Below, piece by piece: positions 9,226-18,859 of a stretch of DNA of 64,000 bases (its first letter is position 1; each line of letters starts with the position of its first letter). A model generated the notes under the pieces. It was given only the letters and a program-made list of their open reading frames with translations. It was not told the DNA's origin and ran no database searches. Position numbers and translations under genes: made by a program. The stretch comes from an uncultured Brachyspira sp. (GTDB taxonomy: Bacteria > Spirochaetota > Brachyspiria > Brachyspirales > Brachyspiraceae): positions 50,226 to 114,225 of the forward strand of contig NZ_CALXYQ010000005.1 of assembly GCF_944393015.1 (NCBI RefSeq), read 5' to 3'.

Positions 9226-9405
9226 ATGCGTTTAGATGAACCGCCTTATTTTTATCAATGCAAAAAATGCAAAAGAAGATTCACTGTAAGAAGAAAAAAG
9301 CATACTATAAATTTACTTATAATAAAACTTAATAAACAGAAATGTCCGTATTGCAAAAGCTCAAGAACAAGAAACATAGATGATATTATAAAAGCAATAC
9401 AATAA
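9226..9405 (+). CDS. small zinc-ribbon protein
   Basis: A 59-residue frame starts with ATG at 9226 behind AGGA (spacing 8) and ends with TAA at 9403-9405. It has two CxxC pairs, CKKC near residue 12 and CPYC near residue 40, with a basic stretch KRRFTVRRKKH between them. This is the layout of a single zinc ribbon that could bind nucleic acid or protein. Similar small zinc-ribbon proteins occur in many genomes without known function. It lies 63 bases after the DUF3810 gene and may share its transcript. Confidence 0.75.
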   Translation: MRLDEPPYFYQCKKCKRRFTVRRKKHTINLLIIKLNKQKCPYCKSSRTRNIDDIIKAIQ

Positions 9406-9472
9406 TCTCCTATAGATTTATGCAATTCTATATTTATTTTAATTGTCTTAAAATATATAATACAAATTTTAT

Positions 9473-9810
9473 AGTATATACTAAAAATTTTTAAGTTTGT
9501 CAATTTTTTTATTCAACTTTTTCCCGCCGCTTACGCTCTGCGGGCTTCGCCAAAGTTGCAAAAAGTGCAAGTATAAAATTAGTACTAAATCATACTAAAA
9601 TTATCTTAAATGTAAGGTAATTCATAAAATTAAAGCCAAAATGCAGTCTTTCGCGAAGCGTATCCGAGCCTGTCGAGTATATAGGTTCTTTGTGCCAACA
9701 AAAGAACTGGGGTGTTACACTACGGGTACGCTTCGCGGTGGGCAAAGCCACATATATAAAAACAAAATATAACTTTATTTTTTGACAAAACTTATTTGTT
9801 TCATTATAAT
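9473..9810 (+). repeat. Repeat R2 copy with promoter at its right end
   Basis: It begins TAGTATATACTAAAAATT and contains CCCGCCGCTTACGCTCTGC, AAAATGCAGTCTTTCGCGA and CAAAAGAACTGGGG. It ends in TTGACA (9782-9787), 17 bases, TATAAT (9805-9810). It fills most of the gap before the gene at 9917. Confidence 0.75.
9782..9810 (+). promoter_or_regulatory. consensus sigma-70 promoter at the end of R2
   Basis: TTGACA and TATAAT are separated by exactly 17 bases, as in the copy at 8050. It points towards the genes at 9917 and 10471, whose first start codon is about 105 bases downstream. Confidence 0.7.
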
Positions 9811-9916
9811 ATAAATTTTTTTATATATTTCCTGTCTGTATTCATATTATATAATAATTGCCTATTGAATTATTATAATATTTGATATATAAATCAATTA
9901 TAGGCGGTATTATTTT

Positions 9917-10438
9917 ATGAATGAAGAATTAAATGATAAAGAATTAAATAACAATAATACACTAATCAATAATGATAAATCTTTCCCTGAAATTGAAATA
10001 TATGTCAATAAAAGAAAATTATCCATACTCATATTCGTATCTCTGATTTTCATTGTTATGGGTATATTTATATTTGTAAATAGAAAAGAGTTTAAAGAAG
10101 AAGTTATAAGTATTTTTATATTAATACTTTTTAGTATATGTCTTTTAACTTTTATAATACAATGGTTAAAATCTAGAAAACCTATAATCACATTAGATGA
10201 AAACGGCATAGCTTATTATGTTTTATTAAAAAATCAAAATATATTTATTAAATGGGCAGATATTAGAGAAATACTTTTTTCAAAAACATTTATATATATT
10301 TATTTGAAAGAAGAAAATAGTTTATTAGAAAATAAAAAAAATAATGATGAACCCATTGTCATATATATATCAGAAATAAATATGAAAAGAAATACTTTAA
10401 TATATCTCATAACACATTACTTTAAAAATAAAAAATAA
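9917..10438 (+). CDS. two-span membrane protein with PH-like C-terminus (paralog of next gene)
   Basis: The protein has 173 residues. An acidic, Asn-rich N-terminus is followed by two membrane spans at about 33-53 and 61-82. A soluble domain follows with the pattern ITLDENGIAYYVLL...WADIREI...IYIYLK. This strand pattern, also seen in the next gene (FILDDKGIYYNNLL...WKEIKDL...FIYLK), resembles bacterial PH-like domains such as those of the STM3941 family. Its function is not known. The two genes are tandem paralogs 32 bases apart and probably form one operon driven from the R2 promoter. Confidence 0.65.
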   Translation: MNEELNDKELNNNNTLINNDKSFPEIEIYVNKRKLSILIFVSLIFIVMGIFIFVNRKEFKEEVISIFILILFSICLLTFIIQWLKSRKPIITLDENGIAYYVLLKNQNIFIKWADIREILFSKTFIYIYLKEENSLLENKKNNDEPIVIYISEINMKRNTLIYLITHYFKNKK

Positions 10439-10470
10439 AAAATAAAAAATTATAAAGGAGATATTTAATT

Positions 10471-11046
10471 ATGAATAATGAAGATAATAAATTATATTCA
10501 GACAGTAAATTTTCTATTAAAATTTATATAAATAATATAAGATTCTTTGCGGTAATGATGATAGGATTAATTATCGCCATACTTTTGATAGATGTGCTAT
10601 TTAGACAAAATCCTGATGAGGATATGAAGGCTGCTATTATATTTGTAGTATCTTTTTTTATGTTCGGGGTTATTATACTTTCTATAATTTTAATAAGAAG
10701 CGTAATTTTTAAAAAAGCAAGTTTCATATTAGATGATAAAGGAATATATTATAATAATTTACTTGTGAAAAGTTATATTTACGTTTTATGGAAAGAAATA
10801 AAAGACTTGGATATAATAGGAAGCTACTTGTTTATATATTTGAAAGATCCTCAAACTTATTATTTTAGGAAATTTAAAGGAAGAATAGTATCAGAAGATC
10901 CATTATACATATATTTGGGTGATTTAGATATAAGCAATAAATTTATAAACAGCATGTTTAAATTCTTTGATGATAACTACAGAGATCTAGAAGACGATAA
11001 TGATGAAGAAGACGATTATAAAAAATATTATAGAGATTATTATTAA
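10471..11046 (+). CDS. two-span membrane protein with PH-like C-terminus
   Basis: The protein has 191 residues. It is preceded by the strong ribosome-binding site AAAGGAG. Membrane spans lie at about 24-44 and 57-78. The C-terminal domain shares the ILDDKGIYYNNLL and WKEIKDL pattern with its upstream paralog. The tail is strongly acidic (EDDNDEEDDYKK). No catalytic motif is visible, so a structural or signalling role at the membrane is a guess. A bidirectional terminator follows at 11054-11092. Confidence 0.65.
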   Translation: MNNEDNKLYSDSKFSIKIYINNIRFFAVMMIGLIIAILLIDVLFRQNPDEDMKAAIIFVVSFFMFGVIILSIILIRSVIFKKASFILDDKGIYYNNLLVKSYIYVLWKEIKDLDIIGSYLFIYLKDPQTYYFRKFKGRIVSEDPLYIYLGDLDISNKFINSMFKFFDDNYRDLEDDNDEEDDYKKYYRDYY

Positions 11047-11053
11047 TATATAA

Positions 11054-11092
11054 AAAAGGTGCATTGAAAAATTAAAAATCAATGCACCTTTT
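11054..11092. terminator. bidirectional terminator between convergent genes
   Basis: AAAAGGTGCATTGA (11054-11067) is perfectly complementary to TCAATGCACCTTTT (11079-11092), with A- and T-rich flanks on both sides. It separates the plus-strand gene ending at 11046 from the minus-strand gene ending at 11111. Confidence 0.85.
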
Positions 11093-11110
11093 AAAAAACT
11101 TCTGATTAAA

Positions 11111-11578
11111 TTATTTAAAACTTCTGTCTATATCAAGTTCTCTTAAAGTTCTAATCATCTGCATTTCCATTTCTATTCTAAAATTATCATTAACAGCACT
11201 ATTTATAACATTATTATTAGGATTTCTTTGATACATTTGAGATTTAATAGTAGAATTATTTACTCTCATCTGATTTTCAAGCATTCTGTATCTAGGAGAA
11301 TATCTGCCATCTATATCTCTTAATTTCTGTCTGTCCCAATAGCTCATATAACCGCTTCCGAACCTGTAAAATCTTCCATTCCTATAATATGTTTTAGTAT
11401 ATCCCGGATTTGAAAATCTTGGTGTTGATAAATCATTTTTATAAGGATAAACAGGTATAGCATTCTTTGTTGTTTGCGGAATAAAAGGTCTTACATTCCC
11501 AACCCTAGGAGTCGGAGAATAACGATATTGTGAAAAAGCCAAGCTTGCAACAGTTAAAAATATTAAAAATATTTTCAT
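11111..11578 (-). CDS. exported protein of unknown function
   Basis: The protein has 155 residues. The N-terminus MKIFLIFLTVASLAFS is a clear signal peptide, with likely cleavage after AFS. The mature part is rich in Arg, Tyr, Asn and Pro (RFSNPGYTKTYYRNGRFYRF) and then becomes helical and Met-rich near the C-terminus. No known domain was recognised. AGGAGGG lies just upstream of the start. It sits next to two other small exported proteins that are also Tyr/Arg-rich, which suggests a cell-envelope role. Confidence 0.6.
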   Translation of the reverse strand: MKIFLIFLTVASLAFSQYRYSPTPRVGNVRPFIPQTTKNAIPVYPYKNDLSTPRFSNPGYTKTYYRNGRFYRFGSGYMSYWDRQKLRDIDGRYSPRYRMLENQMRVNNSTIKSQMYQRNPNNNVINSAVNDNFRIEMEMQMIRTLRELDIDRSFK

Positions 11579-11638
11579 ATATACCCTCCTAATTATTTTA
11601 TATAATTATTATATAACTATTATATAATAAAGCAATAT

Positions 11639-11675
11639 CAAAAAATAAGCCCCGCATAATAATATCATGCGGGGT
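11639..11675 (-). terminator. terminator of the Spy-like gene
   Basis: On the minus strand CCCCGCAT (complement 11675-11668) pairs with ATGCGGGG (complement 11658-11651), followed by CTTATTTTTT. It lies 24 bases after the stop of the gene at 11699. Confidence 0.8.
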
Positions 11676-11698
11676 ATAAAGTTGAGCGATTAAAAAAA

Positions 11699-12211
11699 TT
11701 ATTTATTTTGGTATACTTTGTCTATTTCTAAAAAGCATTGAGTTCTTAATTTTTGTAAATCTGCTGAAGCTTTACTTCTAGCATCTATTGCAGCATTAAC
11801 TGCATTTTGATCTGGAGTTTCTTTTCTCATTTCAGCATCTAATTTTTGTGTTTGATTATATATTTCCATTCTTAAGCTATCCATTTGAGGGAAATATTTA
11901 TCTTGTATGCTTCTTACTTGATCAATTTGCTCTTGAGTAAGTGCTGCACCATAATATCCGTAACCTCTTCCATATCCAGCACCATATCCTCTGCCGTATC
12001 CGCATCCGCCTCTTCCGTAACCTCTGCCATAGCCGCATCCATAACCATCGGCATATCCATAACCTCTTCTGTGTCCTCTTCCATAACCATCACCATATCC
12101 GTAACCTGCACCATAACCTCTGCCATATTGAGCGAATAATGACACTGAACCTAAAACCATAATTGCTATTGAAATTAATATTACTGCTTTTTTACTTATT
12201 TTGTTTTTCAT
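11699..12211 (-). CDS. Spy/ZraP-like periplasmic protein with Gly-Tyr-Arg-rich repeat region
   Basis: The protein has 170 residues with a signal peptide ending near SLFAQ (residue 28). Residues about 29-87 are a low-complexity array of GYGRGYGxG units with a few Cys. Residues 90-168 form a helical hairpin: LTQEQIDQVRSIQDKYFPQM, then MRKETPDQNAVNAAID and a final helix. This is the pattern of the Spy/CpxP/ZraP family of periplasmic chaperones and metal sensors. The glycine-rich segment is not usual for that family and could bind metal or cell wall. AAAGGAG lies upstream of the start. The small gene at 12261 lies 49 bases upstream and shares the signal peptide and repeat type. Confidence 0.7.
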   Translation of the reverse strand: MKNKISKKAVILISIAIMVLGSVSLFAQYGRGYGAGYGYGDGYGRGHRRGYGYADGYGCGYGRGYGRGGCGYGRGYGAGYGRGYGYYGAALTQEQIDQVRSIQDKYFPQMDSLRMEIYNQTQKLDAEMRKETPDQNAVNAAIDARSKASADLQKLRTQCFLEIDKVYQNK

Positions 12212-12260
12212 AATTGTTTTCTCCTTTTAATTTATATATTTTCTTAAATTATTATGCTAA

Positions 12261-12458
12261 TTAATTGTAGTAGTAATAACATCCGTTATTATTGCCTCTG
12301 TTATAATAATTGTTATTATAACCGCAAGAGTTTCCTCTATTTCTTCCATTTCCATAACCTCTGCCGTCACCGTATCCTCTGCCATACTGGGCGAATAAAG
12401 ACACTGAAGCAAAAATCATTATTAATGCTGAAATAAAAATTATAATACCTTTTCTCAT
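12261..12458 (-). CDS. small exported Gly/Asn/Tyr-rich protein
   Basis: The protein has 65 residues: a signal peptide (MRKGIIIFISALIMIFASVS, then LFAQ) and a mature part made only of YGRGYGDGRGYGNGR-type and Asn/Tyr-rich sequence. The signal peptide end SVSLFAQYGRGYG is the same as in the gene at 11699, so the two arose by duplication, and this copy lacks the Spy-like helical domain. An ECF-sigma-like promoter lies at 12509-12537. The two genes may form one operon. Confidence 0.6.
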   Translation of the reverse strand: MRKGIIIFISALIMIFASVSLFAQYGRGYGDGRGYGNGRNRGNSCGYNNNYYNRGNNNGCYYYYN

Positions 12459-12508
12459 ATATTTTCTCCTGTTTTTTATTTTTTATCATTTTGTTTTCTT
12501 ATGCCTTA

Positions 12509-12537
12509 TTAGACGATGATAAAAATAAAAAGTTCCC
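12509..12537 (-). promoter_or_regulatory. ECF (sigma-E-like) promoter
   Basis: Read on the minus strand, GGGAAC (12537-12532), 16 bases, then CGTCTAA (12515-12509). The same pair with 17 bases between lies before the small lipoprotein gene at 49964. GGAAC...GTC is characteristic of extracytoplasmic-function sigma factors. Confidence 0.55.
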
Positions 12538-12601
12538 GAAAAAATATAAATTTATTAAAAAAATTGAATTTTTTTATATACTAAGGGCACGTATATGTAA
12601 T

Positions 12602-13459
12602 TTACTTGATTTTTTTATATAATTTCTTTATTAATCCTATTTTTCCAAAGCATATATAGTAGAATAATGCCAATATTAACACCACAGGAACGGCAACAGC
12701 TGTGAAACCTAACAAAAAGAATAATATGCCTGAGAAAAATTCTTTCAAAAATGAAATTAAATTCAAATATTTATTATATATATTTGTATTACTTTTTATT
12801 GCTTCCGGATTTGATATATTTAAAGTTACTCTTGAATAATCAACAGATGACTGAAGATTCTTTAAATTTCCTTTCATACTTTCTATTTCATAAGTTAAAT
12901 TATTGATTCTATCTTCTACTTTTAGTATCTCATCAATATTTTTAGCTTCTCTTAAATAATTTCTTAATTTTTCTAAAAGTACTTCCCTATTTTTTATCCT
13001 ATTTTCTGTATCATAATAAGTTTCTGTAACGTCCTGAGTATTTATATTTTTATTTTCAACTTTTTCATTTTGTTCTATGAAATCTATAAAAGCATAAAGA
13101 TTTTCTTTAGGTATTCTTATATTAAGATAATATCTATTTTTAGAAGATTCAACATTATCAAAATATCCATTATACTCTTTTAATTTTTCTTCTATGGATT
13201 TATAGCTTTTTTCTACATCTTTTGAATTAACTCTTATATCAACTGAAACTATTAATTTTCTTTCTACAGCTGCCCCATTTGAATCAGCATAGTCCGACAC
13301 AGTACTTTCTTCTTCCATTCTAGCCTGAGGAGCAGGAGGCGGAGCAGATACCCCTGAAGTTGCAGCTAAGAAATTAACATTTTGCTCGGAAGATCCGCTT
13401 TTACCACCGCAAGATAAAAATAATAAAAATGTAAAGATTATAAATATAAATTTTTTCAT
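12602..13459 (-). CDS. DUF4349 lipoprotein
   Basis: The protein has 285 residues. The lipobox is LLFLSC, with the lipidated Cys near residue 17. A Pro/Ala-rich linker (APPPAP) follows. The middle carries the DUF4349 pattern: KLIVSVDIRVNSKDVEKSY, GGYF-like GYFDNVESS, RIPKENLYAFIDFI, and the coiled-coil segment around RLEKLRNYLREAKNIDEIL and VEDRINNLTYEIESMKG. A membrane span follows at about 243-270 with a basic C-terminus. Proteins of this family sit in the envelope; their function is unknown. No neighbour shares an obvious pathway. Confidence 0.8.
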   Translation of the reverse strand: MKKFIFIIFTFLLFLSCGGKSGSSEQNVNFLAATSGVSAPPPAPQARMEEESTVSDYADSNGAAVERKLIVSVDIRVNSKDVEKSYKSIEEKLKEYNGYFDNVESSKNRYYLNIRIPKENLYAFIDFIEQNEKVENKNINTQDVTETYYDTENRIKNREVLLEKLRNYLREAKNIDEILKVEDRINNLTYEIESMKGNLKNLQSSVDYSRVTLNISNPEAIKSNTNIYNKYLNLISFLKEFFSGILFFLLGFTAVAVPVVLILALFYYICFGKIGLIKKLYKKIK

Positions 13460-13544
13460 ATAATTACCCCCAAAAAATCATTTAATATAATAATGATATT
13501 ATAACGAATTATTTTTTCAAGCTGTATTTTATATAAAAAGTATT

Positions 13545-14126
13545 TTATTTATTGTTACTTATATCTTTTAAATTATTTTTATCACAGTATACTATATTAG
13601 CATTAGGATTCAATTCCAAAACTTTATTATAATCTTTTATAGCCTCTTCATAAAGCCCTATATTATACTTGGCATTAGCTCTGTTATGATAAGCTAGTTC
13701 ATTATCAGGCTTTAATTCAATAGCCTTATTATAATCTTCTATAGCATCATAATACAAACCCAAATTATATTTTGCATTTCCTCTGTCATTATATGCCCAT
13801 ACATAATTTGGATTAAATTCTATAAACTTATTATAATCTCTTATAGAGTCTTCAAATAAACCCAATTGAAATTTAGATAATGCCCTTAAATAATACATTT
13901 TCTCATCATTTGGATTTAACTCAATGGATTTATCATAATCATCTATAGCATTTTCATAGAGTTTTAATTCCTGATTGGCAATTCCTCTTATATAATATAT
14001 TTCACTATCCAAACAGTTTCTAAAATCATTAAGAAAATTATTGATTATATCTATAATATCCTTATAAAGTGAAAGATTAAATTTCTGTTTTGCTAAATTC
14101 TTTATATCAATTAAATTATCATTCAT
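13545..14126 (-). CDS. TPR-repeat protein
   Basis: The protein has 193 residues and no signal peptide. At least four tetratricopeptide units lie at about 40-175, each with the pattern YxxAIxDYxKAIELNPNxxxxYYxR (AIDDYDKSIELNPN, AIEDYNKAIELKPD, AIKDYNKVLELNPN). TPRs mediate protein-protein contacts. The gene starts 13 bases after the stop of an MCP gene on the same strand, so the two are probably co-transcribed. A role as a partner in chemotaxis is only inferred from this position. Confidence 0.8.
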   Translation of the reverse strand: MNDNLIDIKNLAKQKFNLSLYKDIIDIINNFLNDFRNCLDSEIYYIRGIANQELKLYENAIDDYDKSIELNPNDEKMYYLRALSKFQLGLFEDSIRDYNKFIEFNPNYVWAYNDRGNAKYNLGLYYDAIEDYNKAIELKPDNELAYHNRANAKYNIGLYEEAIKDYNKVLELNPNANIVYCDKNNLKDISNNK

Positions 14127-14139
14127 AAAATATAAACCA

Positions 14140-15981
14140 TTATGAAATATTGAAGAATTTTATACTTTCTTCCAAAAACTTAGCTTTATCAAATAATCTC
14201 TTAGATAATTCGCTTGATTCCTCAGCCAAAGCAGCATTTTGAGTAGTAGCACTTTCTATACTATTTATAGCAATACTTATTTGAGAAACTCCTGCCTCTT
14301 GTTCTAATGATGTAGAAGTTATACTCTGCATTAAATCAGAAGTTCCTGATACTTTATCCTGCAATTGAATAAATATTTCCTGAGATTCCCTTGCAGTATT
14401 TGTAGCAGTATCTATTTTTTCAGCTGTATTATCTACAAGTGCTGTAATATCTTTAACAGATGTTTGAGTAGTTTGCGCCAAATTCCTAACCTCGCTTGCA
14501 ACAACAGCAAAACCTTTTCCTTGAGTACCAGCACGGGCAGCCTCTACCGAAGCATTAAGAGCAAGTATATTAGTTTGAAATGCTATATCTTCAATAATCT
14601 TTGTAATATCTTTAATCTTATCGCTAGCCTGATGTACTTCTTCTATATTAGAAACTGTTTGTGCTATTATATTGGCAGCTCCTTCAATATGTGTCATAGA
14701 TTCAGACATCATATTTTTACCGGATACAGAATTATCAGCAGATGCTTTAATAGTAGAAACTATTTCCTCCAAACTTGAAGCTGTTTCTTCCAAACTAGAT
14801 GCTTGAGAATCAGTTCTGCTTGAAAGCTCAACACTGCTTTCCATCATTCTCTGAGAAGCTAAAACTATTTCATTTGATGCATCATTAACATTGCTTACAA
14901 CCTCAGCTAATTTCTTACTCATAATATTAAATGCTTTCTCTAACTCTCCGAATTCATCTTTTCTATAATTAGTTTCAGATTTAAGTTCTATATTTCCTTC
15001 AGATATTCTATTTGCCTTTTTCATCAAAACACTTAAAGGACTCATAGTTTTTGTGATATATGAAACCGAAAATAAATTAACAAATATTATAGACAATATA
15101 CAAACTATTATAGCTATTCTAACCATACTTATATTTTCAGCATATATAACATTATCATCTGTTGCCATAGATAATATCCAAGGCATAGTATTCATTCTTG
15201 TATAAATTGCTGTTCTCTTTTCACCATTAGTATCAGAAATATATTTTAATGTGCCATTATCTTTGTTAGATTTTATAACTTCATCATAGCTTTTATTTGC
15301 TGAAGTATTTATTTGATTTCTAGTATCAAGCGAAATATTTCTTTGATAATCAATTGCAAATAATCTTCCTGTTTCCGGAAGCTGCAATTCTCCTAATTTT
15401 TCTCCCAAAGCATCCCAATTAAGAATCATATACACAGCACCAATTAATACATTATTAGTTTTAACTCCTGCAATGATTGCTAAAGTCATATTATCGCTTA
15501 CAGTTGATTTTATTACTTTTGTATCATAAGCAACATCATAATTATTTTTTACAAAATTATCCCAAATACCGGGTCTTAAATCCTTTATACTTCTTCCTAA
15601 ATTTAGACTCTTTGTATTTTGTAAAGTAATACCATTTCCATCAGTTACGCCTATATCTAAAGAATATTTATTTATAGATTCAAACTGCTTAAATGTATCT
15701 ATTAATGCCGCAGTTTCTTCAGGTGTCTGAGTACCGGACAAATAATTAATAATAGAAGGAGTAATAGAATATGTTCTTATTAAAGTATTATTTTCTTCAA
15801 ACCAAGTATCCAGCATAGATTTATAACCTTCTATAGTATTATTATATCCGGCGTATGTTGACTTTGTTATACCAACATGGGATTTATATGATAATATTAT
15901 TATTGTTATTATTAAGAGTATTGTTGTTATAATGCTTATTGTTAATGGCATCTTAAATCTTATAGAACTAGTTTTCTTCAT
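14140..15981 (-). CDS. methyl-accepting chemotaxis protein
   Basis: The protein has 613 residues. Membrane spans lie at about 12-33 and 283-305, enclosing a periplasmic dCache-like sensor domain (residues 35-280). A HAMP segment follows ([20 protein letters not shown]). The signalling domain has the conserved hairpin tip [20 protein letters not shown] and flanking helices with methylation-site-like Gln/Glu pairs ([16 protein letters not shown]). It senses an unknown small molecule and controls CheA. It is related to the MCPs at 16728 and 18860. The downstream TPR gene is only 13 bases away. Confidence 0.93.
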   Translation of the reverse strand: MKKTSSIRFKMPLTISIITTILLIITIIILSYKSHVGITKSTYAGYNNTIEGYKSMLDTWFEENNTLIRTYSITPSIINYLSGTQTPEETAALIDTFKQFESINKYSLDIGVTDGNGITLQNTKSLNLGRSIKDLRPGIWDNFVKNNYDVAYDTKVIKSTVSDNMTLAIIAGVKTNNVLIGAVYMILNWDALGEKLGELQLPETGRLFAIDYQRNISLDTRNQINTSANKSYDEVIKSNKDNGTLKYISDTNGEKRTAIYTRMNTMPWILSMATDDNVIYAENISMVRIAIIVCILSIIFVNLFSVSYITKTMSPLSVLMKKANRISEGNIELKSETNYRKDEFGELEKAFNIMSKKLAEVVSNVNDASNEIVLASQRMMESSVELSSRTDSQASSLEETASSLEEIVSTIKASADNSVSGKNMMSESMTHIEGAANIIAQTVSNIEEVHQASDKIKDITKIIEDIAFQTNILALNASVEAARAGTQGKGFAVVASEVRNLAQTTQTSVKDITALVDNTAEKIDTATNTARESQEIFIQLQDKVSGTSDLMQSITSTSLEQEAGVSQISIAINSIESATTQNAALAEESSELSKRLFDKAKFLEESIKFFNIS

Positions 15982-16207
15982 ACTTTAGCCCCTCTAAAAT
16001 TTAATTTTTTGTAAGAATAATTTAACAGTTATTATAAAATTTACTAATAAATTTATCGTTTTTTTATATAAAAATTCAATATAATAAAAAAATTTATTTG
16101 ATTTTTAATTAGTACTTATATTTTTCATAATATATAATCATTTAATTAATAAATTTATTTAATCAGGCATTTACAATTAATAAATATTATTATATTATTA
16201 TACTCCA

Positions 16208-16621
16208 ATGAAAGATATGAAGAAAAAGTTAAAGAAATTGATAAGTTTTATTCCTCTATTTATAATCATAATTCTTATATTATGGTATAAATCTCCTATT
16301 AACGGAATAAAATGTTATCCTGAAAGTGTATCAAAAATAGATATAACTTATAATGGAAATGCAATAATCATAACAAATACTAATGATATAAATTTCATAA
16401 TAAAAAGTTTGAATAGTATATCTTTAAATAGATCAATATTAAAAATGAATAAATCAAAAATAGGATATATAATAGATATACATTCAACTAATAAAAATAT
16501 GATTGATAATTTAACTATATATTCATCTGAAGCCGCTTCTATAGGAAATTTTTATTATACCGATAAAAATGTAATGCTGCCTTATGAATATATAAAAAAT
16601 TTGTACACTAATGTAAATTAG
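16208..16621 (+). CDS. small single-span membrane or exported protein, unknown
   Basis: The protein has 137 residues. A basic N-terminus (MKDMKKKLKKL) is followed by one hydrophobic segment at about 12-28 (ISFIPLFIIIILILWY), a signal anchor. The remainder is a small beta-rich extracytoplasmic domain with no recognised motif. The gene is 106 bases upstream of an MCP gene on the same strand. A TATAAT at 16670 suggests that the MCP has its own promoter. Confidence 0.55.
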   Translation: MKDMKKKLKKLISFIPLFIIIILILWYKSPINGIKCYPESVSKIDITYNGNAIIITNTNDINFIIKSLNSISLNRSILKMNKSKIGYIIDIHSTNKNMIDNLTIYSSEAASIGNFYYTDKNVMLPYEYIKNLYTNVN

Positions 16622-16727
16622 ATTGCAAGTATATGTAAAAAAAATATAACACTTTTTTTTAAAAATGGGTATAATTAATAAGTATAGTTTAAATAAAATA
16701 ATTTTTTGAATCTGGAGAACATAAGTC

Positions 16728-18575
16728 ATGAAAAAACTTCAAAGCTTAAGAGTGAAGATGCCTCTTATCATTATTTCTATGGTTACTTTCTTTATTGTAG
16801 CATTAATCGTAATAACGGAAATAAAAGCATCAGATGCCATAAAAAATGCTACATATACTGGATATAACAACACAGTTATGGGGTTTGCCTCACTTATAGA
16901 TACTTGGTTTGATGATCAATTAGCTATAGCAAGCATATATGGAACTTCTGAAGAATTAATAAGATATTTGCAATTAAGAACAGAAGATTTGAAAATTTCA
17001 GCTTTAAATAATCTAAAAAAGTTCAGATCATTAAATGAATATGCTATAAATATAGGTTTATCAGATTCAGCAGGAAATATATTAATAGATTCAGATAATC
17101 CTGATCTAGTAAATCAAAATGTTTTTAATATACACCCAGATTTAAAGAATAAAATAAATAGTAATTCTAAAGGCGTATTCGGAGAAAATATCACTCACTC
17201 TCTTACAACAGGAGGTTGGTCTTTAATATTATTAGAAAAAGTAACTGACAATAATAATCAGCTTCTTGGATATTTATATGTTATGCTTGATTGGTCTACT
17301 TTAAATAAAAATCATATAGAGCCTCTTGTAATAGGCAAAACAGGAAGTATGTATGCAGTTGATAAAAATTTAATAATCAAAATACATAGTAAAACAGAAA
17401 ATATAAATCAGCCTGCTCCTACTCAATTTAAAGATGCTTTCAACTTGGGAAAAGGAATATTAAGTTATGATTTCAATGGTGAAAGCAGAGTTTCATCAGT
17501 TATGACATTAAAATCACAGCCTTGGGTATTGGGTATATCTGTAACAGAAGCCGAAATATATGAAGCTAATAGAATGCTTATGATTATGATGATAGTAATA
17601 TCTCTTATAGCTATAATCATAATAGCAGTATTTATATCAATGTTTATAATGTCTATAACAAAACCATTACATTTATTAGTAGGAGTTGCTAAAGAAATAG
17701 CAGACGGAGATTTAAGAACTACAAAACAAAAAATTAAAAGAAAAGATGAACTTGGAGAATTATCAGATGCATTTGTTGCTATGAGAAAGAAATTAGTAGA
17801 TACCATAATGACTGTTGAAGAATCTGCAAATAATATCACAATGGCAGCAAAAGAATTATCTGAACAAAATACAGATTTAGCTCATAGAACAGAAAGTCAG
17901 GCAGCAAGCATAGAAGAAACATCTGCTTCTATGACTGAAATTTCATCAACAATAAGAGATTCTGCTGAACATTCTATTAATGGAAGTAAAATGATATTAG
18001 ATTCTAAATCATCCGTAGAAAATGCAGGAAATATAATATCTGAAACAACTTCTAATATAGAAGAAGTTCATGATGCAAGCAGTAAAATTAAAGACATAAC
18101 AAAAATCATTGAAGATATAGCATTCCAAACTAATATACTTGCTCTTAACGCTTCAGTAGAGGCTGCACGTGCCGGAGAACAAGGTAAAGGATTTGCTGTT
18201 GTAGCTGCTGAGGTAAGAAACTTGGCTCAAACTACTCAAACTTCAGTAAAAAGCATTACAGATTTGATTGAAAATGTTTATGATAAAATAGATAAAGCTA
18301 CAGGAACAGCAAGAGAATCTCAGGAAATATTTATAGAAATACAGAATAAAATAGATGATGCTTCTAAAATTATGCAAGGAATAAGCAACAGTGCAGTTGA
18401 ACAGCAAAATGGTATAGATCAGGTAAAAATAGCAATAGCAGAAATGGATTCTACAACTCAGAAAAATGCTGCATTAGTAGAAGAGGCTACTGCATCTGCT
18501 GAATTATTATTCGCTCAGTCTAAAGAATTAATGGATGCTATACACTTATTCAAACTTCCTGATGGAACTAAATAA
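16728..18575 (+). CDS. methyl-accepting chemotaxis protein
   Basis: The protein has 615 residues. Spans lie at about 12-33 and 283-307, enclosing a dCache-like sensor region ([20 protein letters not shown] at its start; [10 protein letters not shown] and [10 protein letters not shown] further on). HAMP follows ([20 protein letters not shown]), then the cytoplasmic signalling domain with [20 protein letters not shown] and [14 protein letters not shown]. Its start is supported by GGAG 10 bases upstream. It is a close paralog of the broken gene at 18860 and probably arose by tandem duplication. A hairpin terminator follows at 18596-18638. Confidence 0.93.
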   Translation: MKKLQSLRVKMPLIIISMVTFFIVALIVITEIKASDAIKNATYTGYNNTVMGFASLIDTWFDDQLAIASIYGTSEELIRYLQLRTEDLKISALNNLKKFRSLNEYAINIGLSDSAGNILIDSDNPDLVNQNVFNIHPDLKNKINSNSKGVFGENITHSLTTGGWSLILLEKVTDNNNQLLGYLYVMLDWSTLNKNHIEPLVIGKTGSMYAVDKNLIIKIHSKTENINQPAPTQFKDAFNLGKGILSYDFNGESRVSSVMTLKSQPWVLGISVTEAEIYEANRMLMIMMIVISLIAIIIIAVFISMFIMSITKPLHLLVGVAKEIADGDLRTTKQKIKRKDELGELSDAFVAMRKKLVDTIMTVEESANNITMAAKELSEQNTDLAHRTESQAASIEETSASMTEISSTIRDSAEHSINGSKMILDSKSSVENAGNIISETTSNIEEVHDASSKIKDITKIIEDIAFQTNILALNASVEAARAGEQGKGFAVVAAEVRNLAQTTQTSVKSITDLIENVYDKIDKATGTARESQEIFIEIQNKIDDASKIMQGISNSAVEQQNGIDQVKIAIAEMDSTTQKNAALVEEATASAELLFAQSKELMDAIHLFKLPDGTK

Positions 18576-18595
18576 GTAAATTATAAAATATAAAA

Positions 18596-18638
18596 AATAC
18601 CTCATACTCTTATTTAGGGTATGGGGTATTTTCATTTT
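18596..18638 (+). terminator. Rho-independent terminator of the MCP gene
   Basis: AATACCTCATAC (18596-18607) pairs with GTATGGGGTATT (18619-18630) with one G-U pair, followed by TTTTCATTTT. Confidence 0.85.
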
Positions 18639-18859
18639 AAACATATTATAATCAAATATTATATAAATAAAATATATTTGAAATAAAAAATCACAATATA
18701 TGTATTATATATATAATATTACATAGTAAAATCTTAAATATTACAATATCTTTACTTGTTTTTACCTATTTTTACATAAAAACATAATATGCTTTATTAT
18801 TCAATATTATTTATATAGTTATATAACTATACAAATAAAAATTATGAGGTTAATATTTT

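Noticed and set aside
11885..12162. Plus-strand and alternate-frame open frames in the Gly-rich gene
   Set aside because: They are by-products of the GYGRG repeats on the other strand; composition is artificial (runs of Ser/Ile or His/Asn).
14365..14778. 137-residue plus-strand frame opposite the MCP signalling domain
   Set aside because: It is the complement of highly conserved MCP coding sequence, with no start signal or protein features.
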